Assembly (NCBI GenBank): GCA_030549495.1
Contig: JAUIRK010000993.1
Span: 1,595,501 to 1,659,500 of the forward strand
Reading direction: 5' to 3'
Length of the DNA: 64,000 nucleotides
From: Nectonema munidae
Lineage: Eukaryota > Nematomorpha > Nectonematoida > Nectonematidae
In this document: in pieces, positions 1 to 11,560 of the stretch
How positions within the stretch are numbered: the first letter of the stretch is position 1
Layout of the letters: the number at the start of each line of letters is the position of its first letter
Translations under genes and position numbers: made by a program
The notes under the pieces: generated by a model
The model's database searches: none
What the model saw: the letters and a program-made list of their open reading frames with translations, nothing else
What the model was told of the DNA's origin: nothing

Positions 1-31
1 CACAAAGAACAAAGACTTGTCTGAAGCCTGA

Positions 32-717
32 CTAAACGTACCATTCTTTGGGGTGGAGATCTGGGCTGTTAGGTCTGGTGTTGAGTGTGGCGTGTGCATT
101 CACTATAGTTGCGCTCTTGTCCTTGGAGGAAGGGAGGGAGGTGGAGAGGCTGTGCTTCACACTCGCATTCAGATTCTGGTAGACGAGGCCACGCTGTCTG
201 TGTCGGTGACTACTGCTTCTGCGTCGCTTTTCTCGCTTCCCCTTTTCGCATTTGTAGATCGCCGTGACGATGATGAGGACGGCGATGAGCAGGGCGATGA
301 GGGACGTGATGACGAGCACGAGGTACGTCTCTTTCGAAGATTGCGACGGCTGTCCATCATCTCGCTCGTTGTGCTTGTCCACGCCAAAGAACTCTTCCTT
401 TTCGCGCGCTTTGAGCGTTATCTGCGTTTTATCGGAGAAGGCAGTAGACGTTTCTTTCTTTTCATCATCCCCTCTTTCTCTCGTTACTTCGATTCCGGTT
501 TCTTCAGGGATTGGTGAAGAGCTTTCAGGGTTGGCACTGGTTATTTCCCAAACCACCTCACCTCCATTACTCACGCCGGCACCCACCACTTGCTTTGTTG
601 TGCGATCCATTGCAATGTGCTCCAAATCTTCTCCGGATCCTGATCCAAAACAATTAAAATCTTGGTCATCACACTTTATTTTGTTTACCAAATCCTTTTC
701 TTCATCATCCTCACCTC
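32..717 (-). CDS. Nrx-1: Neurexin last coding exon: stalk, transmembrane helix, cytoplasmic tail
   Basis: Terminal exon of the alpha-neurexin gene, encoding residues 934-1161 of the assembled product. The acceptor (TTCTTTAAG) lies just 5' of base 717. It leaves two bases that complete a glycine codon with the exon at 6731-6857. In order it has an acidic stretch, a Cys loop (C949, C956), the Ser-Gly run GSGSGED at 958-964, which matches the heparan sulfate attachment site known in neurexin stalks, a low-complexity stalk, a 24-residue transmembrane helix at 1065-1088, a very basic juxtamembrane segment (KREKRRR) and a 73-residue tail ending in EWYV. Vertebrate neurexins end in EYYV and bind the PDZ domains of CASK and Mint, so EWYV is a conservative variant. 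The juxtamembrane RNRDEGSY protein 4.1-binding motif of vertebrates is not recognisable. The stop codon is at 32-34. Only 31 bases of 3'UTR lie in the window. Confidence 0.93.
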
Positions 718-2629
718 CTTAAAGAAAATGGGTAACACGTCATGGCATATCTTCTTAAAAGGTCATGTTTCACTCGTGTTTGGAATTTTTGTAGGTGGAA
801 ACACACTTGGATCGCAGTACGTGGCAAGAGAATCAACACTCATGTTCATTTAATGTTTTACATATTTTTGACGATTTTTCGAAACCCAAGAACGAAAAAC
901 AATTCAAGAGATAAAGGTGTATTTGATATGGACTAAATTTAATGTAGTTACGGGAATGCATACAATTTCAGTACTTTCTATTTAATTCCATTTGAAGCAA
1001 AAGTTGGTCTGCCTTCCTTTGGGAACATTGACCGTACCAAATGGGTTGAAGAATAAGGTATAGGTTTAGCACTTTTTAAAATTACGCTATTTTCGTGGCA
1101 TCAACGCACCTAAACAATTCTTCCTCCAGGATTATGGTATGGAAGCATATTTTAATTATTTTATAAGAATCTTGAAAAGCATGTATGTATATACTTTATA
1201 AAACTCTTATACATAAGATTTAATAAAAAAAATGCTTCATGGGATTTTCGATTGGAAATTTAATAGCCTATCCGTTATATTTATGGATTGCGTTGATTAC
1301 TTTGGGGTAACAGGTTATTCCTTCTTAGCCATACATTTCAATTGGGTCATTTTAAAAAATTGTCATATTCACACTTGGAATATTTTAATTCACTAACCGT
1401 GTAGCTAACTAACAAACTAACAAATACTATGTCCATAGGTTTGAAGGTCTGGGTCCAACATCAGTCGTTAAAATATTCTTTAACCATGTGGCACATTTGT
1501 GTGTCAAATCAACAAATTATGCAAATGAATTATGAAATTAGCTAAAATTCATAAGTATTCATAAAATCTTATCTTTTGTTTCAAAGATCGTTTTGTGTTA
1601 ATTGGTATTCTTGTGAAGGGTGTTAATGTAAGGTATTTAAAACTTCTTTTCTATTCGAGAGTTTTGTTTTCCTCTCTTTCTTATTTTTTAAGATAAAAAA
1701 GCATCAAATTTCTTTTGACTTTTCCTGACAAAATATTCCTACACCTCAGAACATTATGTACACATTGTTCTCCCCCTTTTAATTACCAGCGATGAAAGAT
1801 TTATAACATAAAAATACTCGATATATTACCGCTCTAAGAACGGCTGACCTTTGTGGTATTCTCATAAAATCCTATCCGGAGAAAAGTTTTTAGACAGAAG
1901 ATTAGTAAAGTTCGACGTTTGGGAACAGCTATCTTCAAAATCTTTTCCCAATTTCAATCAAAGATTTCAAGCAATTTTTAAATGTTTTATGAATGAACAT
2001 CTTTATAATATTTTTGCAGATTTCAAATATTTGATAAATAAAAATGTTTAAGTCTAAAAATAAAAACTAAGTTTTTATTTCTATCTTCACAAAACCACTC
2101 CAAAATTAAAATTGTTCAATCTTTTATTTTCAGTGTTTCTCATTTTACAAGTTTTAAATTAGCATATGAACAATTTTCCATATACTATTTATTTTATCTT
2201 GGCCAGCGAAAAATTATTTTGACTCGTACATTTCATTTTTAGCAATGTGAATTCACCTTTACATTTATCACGTTTTTTTGGTAGCCAGTAAGAACTAAAA
2301 TGATGACTTGGAAAAAAATGTTCAAATACTCCATTTGAAGAATTAGAAGAATCAATTTAGCATTCTATAGTGAACAATTGCTGTATCTGTTTTTCGTACA
2401 TCCAAACTGAAATGCGAAATAACTTATCAAACTGCATAATTCCAAGTTTTTTAAAGTAGTAAGTAATATTTCATAGCACGTTCTTCTAAACACATATGTT
2501 CAATGCAAGCAAATTCGTATTTCAGGGGGGGGGGGGACCCAAAATAAATTTTCCCAATAGAGCTACTAGTACATTTCTGTATCTGCGACAAAATGGCTAG
2601 TTTCATAATAGCTATCCCCTTATAAAATT

Positions 2630-2682
2630 TTGTAATGTGATGGACGGCACTGCTAATAAACTGGCCAAATACTACAATTAGT
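2630..2682 (+). repeat. 53-bp dispersed repeat, copy 1
   Basis: Matches bases 4529-4581 in the same orientation with about three mismatches (core GGCACTGCTAATAAACT). The second copy lies inside the pogo-like element, so this may be a remnant of a related element. No open reading frame is associated with it. Confidence 0.75.
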
Positions 2683-3900
2683 ATTAAAATTGCTGTTGTT
2701 ACAAAATAGATAGAGTTGTATATTTTGGATGCTAGTAAAAGAGCTGTTAACCAAAATAGCTAACTTATTAACTAAGTTAGTATAATGGGAGTATGCTTTG
2801 TTCTTAGCCGTTTTATTTAGTTTTTTCAGTAGAACAAATTGTTTAACAATATTTACAAAAAAATTTTTTTTATAACAAATCAATGATAGTTATCTTTTAG
2901 TAATCTTTTAAGTAAATCTTGATAGTCTTTAATAATAATTTTTAATGAAATAAATTTTTTCCTCAAAAAAAAAACTGAGTGAGATATTATATGTTTTTAC
3001 CAAGCTAGGTGTTTGGGTTAATAGCTATTTTCCCATTTCAAAGGGTTCGTAGCTAGGACAAGTTACCCGTTCAATATACACACGTAATCAAAGTGAGATT
3101 GTTGATTCCTGTATCACATCAATCTCTAATGTGTAGGTTTTTTTTTACTTTACTCACGTGAACAAGTAAGCATTTTTTTCTTATTCTTTAATACCAATAT
3201 AATAAAAAAATTAATGAAGTGTAATTTAAAGGCATGCATAAAAATTAAGTTTAAAATAACTTTACTTTTTGGTGTATCCTTTGGCGTAATTTGAGTGCCA
3301 ACTGAAAAGAATCTCTCTGTCGTCGGAACGTTCATTCTAGCTACGATTAAACTGTCTATCAAATTTGATAAATATATAAAAATAATTAAAAAAAATGCAA
3401 TTTGTGTGATTCATTATGTATATAATAAAATAATAGGTAAACCCGCCGCTGGAAGAGGGAATAGGCATACTGTTATACTGCATGTCGTAGAAGGTGACCG
3501 AATCCACATTTTTGTTTATTTTTATTTTATAAAACTCACCTCAGAAGAATAGTATTTAGATAACTCTGGTTCGCTATGCGTTGTCTTAGCACGATTGATA
3601 TAAATTGCAGGTCAAATAGGAAATTTTTGTAACAAAAATAGTTTTATACAAATTCATCTCAAACTCTCATAATATTTTATATAAATACTGTGAACGAGAG
3701 ATCCCTATACATTTCATGTAATTACTGAAATGAGACTTTAGTTATTTCATGAAACCCTTAGGAAATACATGCAATCACCATCAATTTTACTCTTTCCTAT
3801 GTGAAAGAGTGATTTTATGAATTCCACAAAATTTTTATGGCATCCCTCGTTTACAACTTTACTGTAAGATATATAACTCTTCAAGCTCCGATACAATACA

Positions 3901-4858
3901 TACAGTAAACCCTTGTTTTATCGCGGTTTCATTACTTCGCGGATTTTTGATGCAAATAACTAAAAACGTTTAGTTTTCAATATTTTAGAGATATTTGACA
4001 CACGTGCAGTACCTTTTGCTTTTTATAGTTGTGTTCATTTTATTTTTTCTCTTTTTCTTCTCTCATCACTCCAAGTATAATAAAATATGTTCTTTTTGAA
4101 TCCGCTTATTACGTCACACTAAAAAATATCTTCAGCGTGTATAATCTAAATTCTAATGAAAAAAATTAAAGTGGATATCTTTTTGGATGTCGAGGTAAAG
4201 TGTTGATGGTGAACTTTATTTTCCATGTGATAGGGGTGAAATAAAAAGCGTCTAAATTTGTCATCTTGTTACTCTGTAATAATATCTAGCATTGAGTCTA
4301 CGCTAATTGGGGCAGGGCCCTCACATACGGGGGGACAGAGGGGCATATGCTCCTGGATGACACTTCTTTGGGGCGGGAAATATAAAACAATATTTACATA
4401 GAATACACCTCAATTAGATATCAAAAACTTTTATAATTTGCTATCAATTCTAATGGAAATAAGAATTGAACGGTGTTATTAATACCTTTTGTCATAGTAC
4501 AGCACATTTTAAAGCTGGCATTCATTTTGTAATGTGACGAACGGCACTGCTAATAAACTAGCCAAATACTACAATTAGAATTTGGTGAATGCTGGTTCAA
4601 AGACAATTGGCTGAATCATAAAATTGGTGGATGCGAAAAATTTTAAAATGACTATGTATAAAAATTATAAAAAATTTTTCTATAAAAAAGGCGTTAAGTT
4701 AACAAGAGAATGTTAAGAAAATGAAAGTATAATTAAGAAAAGTTTGAAAATAACTGTTTGACGTTTAAATTAGAACATACAATTTTTAAATATCCCAGTT
4801 TCTTCATCGCAGCTCAATTTGGAGCGCAACACCCCTGATAAACGAGGGTCTGTTTGTA
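3901..4858 (+). mobile_element. Pogo/Tigger-like non-autonomous DNA transposon
   Basis: The left end reads TA-CAGTAAACCCTTG followed by TTATCGCGG. The right end, read on the minus strand, is TA-CAAACAGACCCTCG followed by TTTATCAGGGG. This is the typical terminus of the pogo/Tigger branch of Tc1-mariner elements, which duplicate TA. The interior of about 950 bp has no transposase frame, so it is a deletion derivative. The terminal match is imperfect and the element is old. It carries copy 2 of the 53-bp repeat at 4529-4581. Confidence 0.55.
4529..4581 (+). repeat. 53-bp dispersed repeat, copy 2
   Basis: Second copy of the repeat at 2630-2682, located inside the pogo-like element. Confidence 0.75.
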
Positions 4859-6730
4859 TATGTATGGAAAGTTTTTAACAAATTTTACAAAAAAAGTTTA
4901 GAAAAGTTTATATACCGTTGAAGTATACTTTTTGAAAAGTATGGTAAATATGTTTTCTATGAATTTTGCTTTTGTTATTCAGTAGAAAGACAAATTTTCT
5001 TTCCATCCACTCACGTTGAGATCATTTAAATATCAAAAACTCTATTGTAAAATATGGTACGCATGAAATGCTTTACCCTACCATTTATATACAAGGTTTT
5101 ATAATGAATAGACCTTCACAATTTCTTAGAGTGAGCATTGAGACCCTTCTCGGATGCAGATTTATTCTGTTTTCTGCATTATTTATAAAAAAATATTTTT
5201 ATATGACCAAATGTGGACAAAAAAGACAGACAAAAAATTACGTAAAAATCAAGACACTTTTAACTTATTTGACTAATCAACTAAATGACTAACTAACTGG
5301 TTAACTAACTGATTTACTTTTAGTCTAATTAACCTGCTATCTGTCAAAGTACTAAGTTAAAAAACAATCCGTCATTTTTTCCATAAATTTGTTCGTCATC
5401 TTTTCCCTTGACACTTCATCACACTTGAAAAGTTGTTGGTATTTTGTGAGTTGAAAGTTGTTTTTTTCGAAAATTAGAAACTGCGAAGATATAGAACTAA
5501 GAGCTCTCAAGTCTAGGCATTTCAATGTAAGAATGAGAGCATGGGATAAAGAGATCAAAGAGGAGAAGGCATCGCTGGTTAGAAAGAGTAAACATATCGT
5601 GTCTGCGAAAAGAAATCTTGTTTGCAAAATGACTCCTTTTTTTGTGATGAAAGAGACGAGAGGAAAAAGCAAAAAAAGGCATAAAATTTTGTGTTGCAAG
5701 AAAAAAAATTAATAACATTTCTTTTGCGCTTCACATTTTCGCCGCAAACTCTGTCATCCCGTTATCAAGAAGTGATTGGTTGAGATGTAGAGCATTTGCA
5801 TAAAAATTAAAGACAAACAAATAAATCCTTCCTTTTTATGATCATCGTGAGAAGTCAATCAATACAATCTGGAAAAAAGAATCTCCTAAGTTGAGGCATT
5901 GGATAGAAAAGAAAAGCTGTACTGAGGGAAATCCACGTAACGTATGCCATAGATCCAATTACTAGCAGGAAAGATTTTCCACTTTCAAGTCTGCATAAAA
6001 TTAAGAACCGTTTCGGTGAAAATTTTTAAAATATGTAAAAAATATATTCTTGTACTTATATTCCCAGTTTTCAAAATGTGAGAAAAATTTCATGCTTTAA
6101 AAGCTTAAGTTCTGAGAAATAATTTTCAATAAAATTCTCCAAATTTCAAATGAAGCGAAGCCGCTATTTTAAAAATTTTTTTTTTTGAATTTTCAAACGA
6201 TCCTAATTTATAATCTTCTAAATGCCGCTGCAAATTCTCATCTTCATAATCACCTTAAACCTTCTCGTTTTAATAATTTACTTCAACTACCCGTTTACCT
6301 ACTTTCATCCTGAAGATGTAGAGATCTCTCTGTAGATTTCACCTACAGAATATTGAAAAAATACTATTCCATTGTCAAGACTCTCTCAAACTTCCCACGA
6401 ATTTCATCTTACAAATCACACATTAAAAAAGAGTTGTTTGATAACTGTGCATCCCACTACGGCACTCAAAAAGACTGCTATGTTTTTAAACACTCATCCT
6501 ATATAAATGTGTCTTATATTGATATTTAATAAGTATCGATTAATATACTGGACACGTGCTGCTCCTGGACAGCAATTGTTTGGCTAACAGGAAAACCATT
6601 CACCATGTCACATTTAAAAGGGGATGCCATTTCGGGTGTAGCCTAGAAAGACTTTTTTTAAATAAATCAAATGTATTGTGAAGTTGGGTCAATTAAAAAG
6701 GGGGAATGGACCGTCGAGAATATGTCTCAC

Positions 6731-6857
6731 CGTTATCCTCTTCCAATTCGGCGGGATTGAAGCAGTCGATTGAGTAGGCGTCCGTACAATTGAATTTCCT
6801 CGTGATCAAAGAATCATCTCTCTCTCCATCACCCACTTTCTTCTTTATCAGGTCCTT
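6731..6857 (-). CDS. Nrx-1: Neurexin stalk exon (first Cys loop)
   Basis: A 127-bp exon with no internal start codon, found by reading the minus strand between LG6 and the last exon. The acceptor is excellent (a pyrimidine tract ending CTTCTTTAG) and the donor is G|GTGAGA. It enters in phase 0 from the LG6 exon and leaves in phase 1, which resolves the phase mismatch between its neighbours. It encodes residues 892-934: a basic/acidic start (KDLIKKK), then FNCTDAYSIDCF with C915 and C923 and an N-glycosylation sequon NCT, then acidic residues. It resembles the start of the next exon (KDLVNK...KCDDQDFNCF), so the stalk has two tandem Cys-loop modules. Vertebrate neurexins have a comparable CSSDDEDFVEC loop here. 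This is the region of alternative splice site 5. Confidence 0.88.
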
Positions 6858-7461
6858 CTAAAGAAGAAGGAAGGGAGTGAAGATGACTCCTATTCAACAA
6901 GACGTGACCGAACTGTTTGCCAACGCGCAATTGGTTGAATGGACTTATTGCTAGCGCAAAATTGGTCAAAAAGACATTTTGTCGATGCGCAATTGGTAGA
7001 ACGGACCTTTTCTCGAAGCGCAATTGGCCGTTTTGTGGAATTAATGTTTTGTAAAATAAAATAGAAAGGATTAGCATCCGACAATTCAAAAACTATGAAG
7101 TTCTTAGGAAAGAAATTGTTTCGGTATTAAAATGAAAAGAATCCAATTAAAAATAATGGCTACAAAATTCACCACAGGAATTTAGAAGATAAGAATATTC
7201 TAATTTTTGGAAAACGTTACAGTTAAAAATTTTTAGACAAAAAAATTGTAAATTTTGAAAAATTTCTAATCCTAAATTAAGTTACTTTTTGAATTTCGTA
7301 TTAAAATAAAAAAAATTCCATAACATCGAGAAACGTAACTCTAATGATAAAATTACAAAGAATTATTCAATCAATCCCCCACTTTGGTAATTAATTGTTT
7401 ATCGACAAATAGTCCATTCAACAAAATGATCGCCGATAAAATTAGTAGTAGCGTATCTTAC
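6858..7461 (-). other. Neurexin intron, 604 bp
   Basis: Short AT-rich intron between the LG6 C-terminal exon and the stalk exon. It contains the decayed 30-bp tandem repeat listed separately and nothing else that I can see. Confidence 0.85.
6920..7034. repeat. Decayed tandem repeat, about 30-bp unit, 4 copies
   Basis: Four diverged copies of a unit centred on GCGCAATTGGT followed by GAA and GGAC, starting near 6925, 6953, 6985 and 7015. It is intronic. Confidence 0.6.
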
Positions 7462-7718
7462 CTTTCTTTTGCTCACGTTTTGGCGAAGCTTAGAAATTTC
7501 TTCAAACAACGAGTGCACCTGCTTCACGTCTCCTTCGACGAACGTGGTCGCATCGCCTCTCGCCGCACTTCGGAGAATGCGAATGCCGTTGAAGGAGAGT
7601 CCGGAGATTAGGCCTGAGAATTTATTCGTATCCTCCGCACTCGCTCGTTTTCTCCGTTTTCGGTAAAATTCGCTTCCTCCGACATACACTTCGGCTAAGC
7701 TGTCAAATTTGGTGGAGT
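7462..7718 (-). CDS. Nrx-1: Neurexin exon: C-terminal half of LG6
   Basis: Encodes residues 806-891. The segment VYVGGSEFY...KFSGLISGLSFNGIRIL...GDVKQV aligns with the end of human neurexin LG6 (IGG...[20 protein letters not shown]...GNVRLV). This is the clearest sign that the gene is a neurexin rather than Caspr or another LG protein. The acceptor is CACTTAAG|AC and the donor is AAAG|GTAAGA. A basic insert (RKRRKRAS) sits between the beta strands after VGG. The junction with the upstream exon falls exactly at the position of vertebrate splice site 4. The exon enters in phase 1 and exits in phase 0. Confidence 0.94.
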
Positions 7719-10306
7719 CTTAAGTGAAATTATGCACAATCAACGCCCAGCGCCACAGAAATACTTTACTTAATAGCGGAGCACAAAATATAATCTCACT
7801 TTGTCGATAAACGATGGGCCTATTTGAATTTTTGTTGGAATGACAATTTCTTTGATAGGAAGTTTCATCCAATCAATAACTTATCAATTACAGGTAGGAT
7901 AAACATATCAGCGATTTCAGTAATAAATGTCTTATATATTACTAATGTAGGATATATTATTACTTATATACACACTTATTTCTTCTATATTTTTTAACAA
8001 AGATTTATTCGACGAAACGTCTGTTCTACAAAAGTGTCATTCTTCAAAAAGACAGTTCAGCAAACTCTCCTACGACAAAGAGGCATAGGAGCAAGTATCC
8101 CTGGACAAAAAGACATTTCGATGATTTGTCATTATACAAAAAGAGAGTTAGACAAATTGTCCGTGGACAAAAAGACAGCTCAATCTCGGTTAACGAAAAT
8201 CTGGCCGTGAAAAGTAAGGATATGTTGTATATTATTTTCGGAATCATTGCTTGACGTTACTACGTATCTATTAGATTTGAGATATGGAATAGAAATAAAT
8301 TCATAGTTTTCACATTTCAAGCTTTACTTTCTCGTTTCGTTCATTAATTCTAATGTTAAAGCACAAGCAAATTGATAACACTGAATAATCGTGATTTAAC
8401 TGGGAATACGTTGATTTAATTTGGGCCCAGGCGAGGAACGGAAATTTATCAAAGGTTTATTTGAATTGATTTGTACTAAAACAAGAGATCTTGAGGTAGA
8501 GATAAGAATCTGCATACGAATAATTTGCAGTACAAGCTTCAAAACAAATAGATAAATATAATGGTCTATTAATCATATTTATAATATAGTTCTCGCTTTT
8601 GTGCATTTGTTTAATAATGATGAATGTTTTTATGTGTTCCCCTAATAAAGTGCTTTTGGGGTTAGTCGATATTTCAGGCGTTTTTCTCACAACAGATTTA
8701 AGTTATTTGACATTCTAGCTCTCAAATTTTATAACGCGAGAAACAATAAATCTACCCAACTAAGTTTTTTTAACTGTGGAATCCTCTATACTGTATAAAA
8801 TATCTTTAAAAGGAAATAACGAATGACTTGAAAGTGATGGAAATGTCATATAAATAAAATATTCCAAGTTGATTATAAGTGTACTTTATTTTTTTATGCC
8901 GTAATAATAACAAATTATATTTTAAACGTAATTAATTACTGTAAAGAAAAGAGAGAATTTACTTTCACTAATAAACATTTATAAAACTTTAGGTTTTTAC
9001 GGGCTGAGCACTTAATAGCGAAATTGCCGTTCTGTTTAATTTTATGTATATGAAAGATTCTGAATGTCATAAAAAATTTCATATAAAAATTTTGACACTC
9101 CGGATCGAACCAGGTGTACCCCTTCCATTTCAAATTCAAATGGGCATTTCAGAAAAATGAAAATCGTTTCACAAAAATCAAATTCAAAATGGGAAGAAAT
9201 GAATTGTAAAACTGGACTACATATAGGCAGTTTCATTTGCAAAATGATTTTTTTGACAAAAATATTTTTCAAGTCATGCCCATGATCAAATTAGATCTAA
9301 AATTTAGACATATGTGCTGCACTTCCTTTCTTCTTACTTTTTTTTGTTTTTTTACCTTTTTTTTTTTCAATTTATTTAAAAAATGATATAAATTTTAAAT
9401 GTATCGATAAGATCTTTTTATTGGAACCCAGAAAGAATAGAAAAAACTGATCCAAAGTGATTTTTTTGTATTTTTTGTATATAAACAAGTATAATTTATT
9501 TTTCAATTCATAATTAATATAATTTCAATTTACATATAATGAATATAAAAAAATAAGTGAAAAAAAATGAAAATTTATTTACATTCATAAACCGAAAATG
9601 CTAATTTTAAACGAAAAAAAACTTTTAATTAGTCATATATGATGTAAACTGCAGTGCCATTTGAACTGTTTTTGATGCTAATTTACTTACTTATATATAT
9701 TATGAATTTTAGTTGAATTATTATATACTAAACTTAGTTTTTTATTTTTTATTTGATAAAGTGATTTTTGTCTTACGTTCTATTTTCTTGGTTAATTTTG
9801 TTCTTTCATTAATGATTAATTCTGTTTGCTCTCCGTTTGAAGTATCTGGTAATTATGCATAAGAAAAATGTATAATATTCTTATTCTTTGTTAGTTTTCG
9901 TATTTTTTTTATAAATGATATTGAATCTTTTTACTGATTGAATATAATAATTTGATTTGTTTTTTTGATTTGTTTCTATCAACTTCGAAATAACAATTTA
10001 TTTGAATAAAATGAAAATTTTATACATTTTCCAATTTATTTCTCAACTTTAATTACTATTTTTGAAAAATAGGCCTTGAAGATGTTTTAAAATCTTTGAT
10101 GTTTTGAAGCCAAGTTTTGAAAAGTTTACAAAAAATTTTTAAATCAAATTTAAAAATTGATACACCACCGATAAATAAAAAAACGTTCACGGTGAAGTTT
10201 AATCGTGTAGCTAAAATATAGGAAAATCAAAAATTTTTAAAGTAATTTTGCAAATTTCATCCCACTTTTTTGTATAACATTGGAAAGAAATGAAAATGTC
10301 TCTTAC
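7719..10306 (-). other. Neurexin intron at the splice-site-4 position, 2.6 kb
   Basis: AT-rich intron between the two LG6 exons. A vertebrate-type splice-site-4 insert would be a roughly 90-base exon, phase 1 to 1, on the minus strand in here; I did not find one. The intron holds a decayed tandem array at 7985-8195. An isolated tRNA B-box-like word (GGTTCGATCC on the minus strand, near 9095-9107) is probably a SINE remnant. Confidence 0.8.
7985..8195. repeat. Decayed tandem repeat with GACAAAAAGACA words
   Basis: At least five imperfect copies of a unit of about 30 bp built on GGACAAAAAGACAGTTC and its variants. Similar words (TTTGTCGATTCG, GACAATTTGTC types) recur near 15.7 kb and 43.95 kb, which suggests the interior of an old non-autonomous element. 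Confidence 0.45.
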
Positions 10307-10538
10307 TTTCACTCAGATGAGTGCTGTAAAAGTCTTTGTCGACCTGAAGGGAAAAGAGATGTTTTTTGCGAATCACTTTAATGATGTGTAAGTTGCCATC
10401 TCTTATCAAGGTCTTTGTAGCACGCAACTTTGTTAGTGTTTCCTTTATGCCATACGTCACAAGTAATTGTCCGTTTTGGATTGAAATCAAGAGAAAATCT
10501 GTACTATGCGAGCTGATGATCTTCAACACATCGCATTT
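10307..10538 (-). CDS. Nrx-1: Neurexin exon: N-terminal half of LG6
   Basis: Encodes residues 729-806. The segment KCDVLKIISSHSTDFLLISIQNGQL...LIRDGNLHIIKVIRKKHLFSLQVD aligns with human LG6 ([25 protein letters not shown]...[23 protein letters not shown]). LG6 is the neurexin domain that binds neuroligin, LRRTM and cerebellin in vertebrates. The acceptor is CTACTGAAAAG|AAA and the donor is GAAA|GTAAGA. The exon enters in phase 0 and exits in phase 1, joining the next exon to make an asparagine codon. Conservation with vertebrates is modest, about one residue in three by eye. Confidence 0.9.
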
Positions 10539-10924
10539 CTTTTCAGTAGACGATAACTACATTATTCACACGAAATGGATTAACCCACTAGATCTTATCT
10601 TACTTTTGAATTCACACAGACGATTTCCTGATTTTAACTGTTTCAGGTTTCATTAGATTTAAGTTATATAAAACCTTATTGAAAATGGCAAGCTTACGAT
10701 TAGCCTCAAAAGTTGTGTTAAAGTAGCTTTTTCTAAGATCATGCTTGATAGAGATATGATCTTGTATATGACATAGTTAAACTTAATAAATAAGTTAAAA
10801 GGTTTTGTAAAAAACTTTATTCAAATAATATTTCTGCCCTCCTCAAGTACCCTCAGACAACACAAAATAGAAGAGAGTATAAGAGTATAAGAAGTCTACC
10901 TAAAAATATATATAACAACGTTTT

Positions 10925-10990
10925 TTGCTGAATCGAAGCGGGGATGCGCCGACCAAGAACCTAAGCTTCAACCACTAAGACATCTGCCGA
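10925..10990 (-). repeat. tRNA-like SINE head
   Basis: On the minus strand an A-box-like word (CTTAGTGGTTGAAGC) is followed 30-35 bp later by a B-box-like word (GCTTCGATTCA), the spacing of an internal RNA polymerase III promoter. The acceptor stem does not close, so a working tRNA gene is unlikely. A tRNA-derived SINE fragment or tRNA pseudogene fits better. Confidence 0.5.
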
Positions 10991-11140
10991 AAAGTAGAAA
11001 TCATAATTTAATTAAAATAAGTTTTAAATTTGGATTCAGCATATCAAACAAATAAGTACACACTAGCACTTATACTACTTGGTACTTTTCCTAATAACTA
11101 GGATAAACCTGTTTGTCTCTCGCTTCGCTCGAGACATTGA

Positions 11141-11560
11141 ATTCTAAATCCAATCATTCTAGGTCCTTCTGATTATAGGTCCTGTTAAAGATCATGGGTA
11201 CCTTTAATCTAGGTCCCCTCAAAGATGATTGGTACCTTTAATCAAGGTCCCCTCAAAGATCATAGGTACTATGATTCTATGTCCCCTCAAAGATCATTGG
11301 TACCTTTAATCTAGGTACTTTAAAAAGATCATTGGTACGGGGATTATAGACCCCCTAACGATCCCGTAAAGATGATTGGTACTCCAAAAAGATCTCGCAA
11401 TGATCATTGGTACCCCCGTAAAGATTATTATTGATACCCTCCGTAAAGATCATTGGTACCCCGGTAAAGAACCGCGTAAAGATTAGTGCTACCCACAAAG
11501 ATCATTAGTACCCGCAAAGATTATTGGCACCCCCGCAAAGATCATTGGTAGCCACAAAAA
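11141..11560. repeat. Degenerate minisatellite, about 30-bp unit
   Basis: About a dozen copies of a unit built on AAAGATCATTGGTACC plus a variable CCCC/CTTTAATCTAGGTCC spacer. The left copies are more uniform and the right copies are shorter and more diverged (GTACCCCCGTAAAGAT types). This pattern suggests successive rounds of slippage. Confidence 0.75.

Larger units (their letters stand above)
718..6730 (-). other. Neurexin intron, 6.0 kb
   Basis: AT-rich intron between the stalk exon at 6731-6857 and the last exon. Apart from the pogo-like element and the 53-bp repeat pair listed separately, it holds a G run near 2525, several CTAA/TTAG-rich patches and long A/T tracts. I see no further exon on either strand. 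Confidence 0.85.

Noticed and set aside
53-722. Forward frames of about 150 codons at the left edge
   Set aside because: They are opposite the last neurexin exon, whose minus-strand product has a clear transmembrane helix and PDZ ligand.
1400-1430. CTAACTAACTAAC patches as interstitial telomere repeats
   Set aside because: The patches here, near 5.29 kb and near 30.2 kb are short, imperfect TTAG tetramers, not the arthropod TTAGG pentamer.
8010-8030. GACGAAACGTC, resembling the 3' core of a hammerhead
   Set aside because: No CUGAUGA or helix I partner exists upstream, and the word belongs to a decayed tandem repeat.
10925-10990. A functional tRNA gene
   Set aside because: The A and B boxes are recognisable, but no acceptor or anticodon stem of normal form closes. 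A SINE head or pseudogene fits better.
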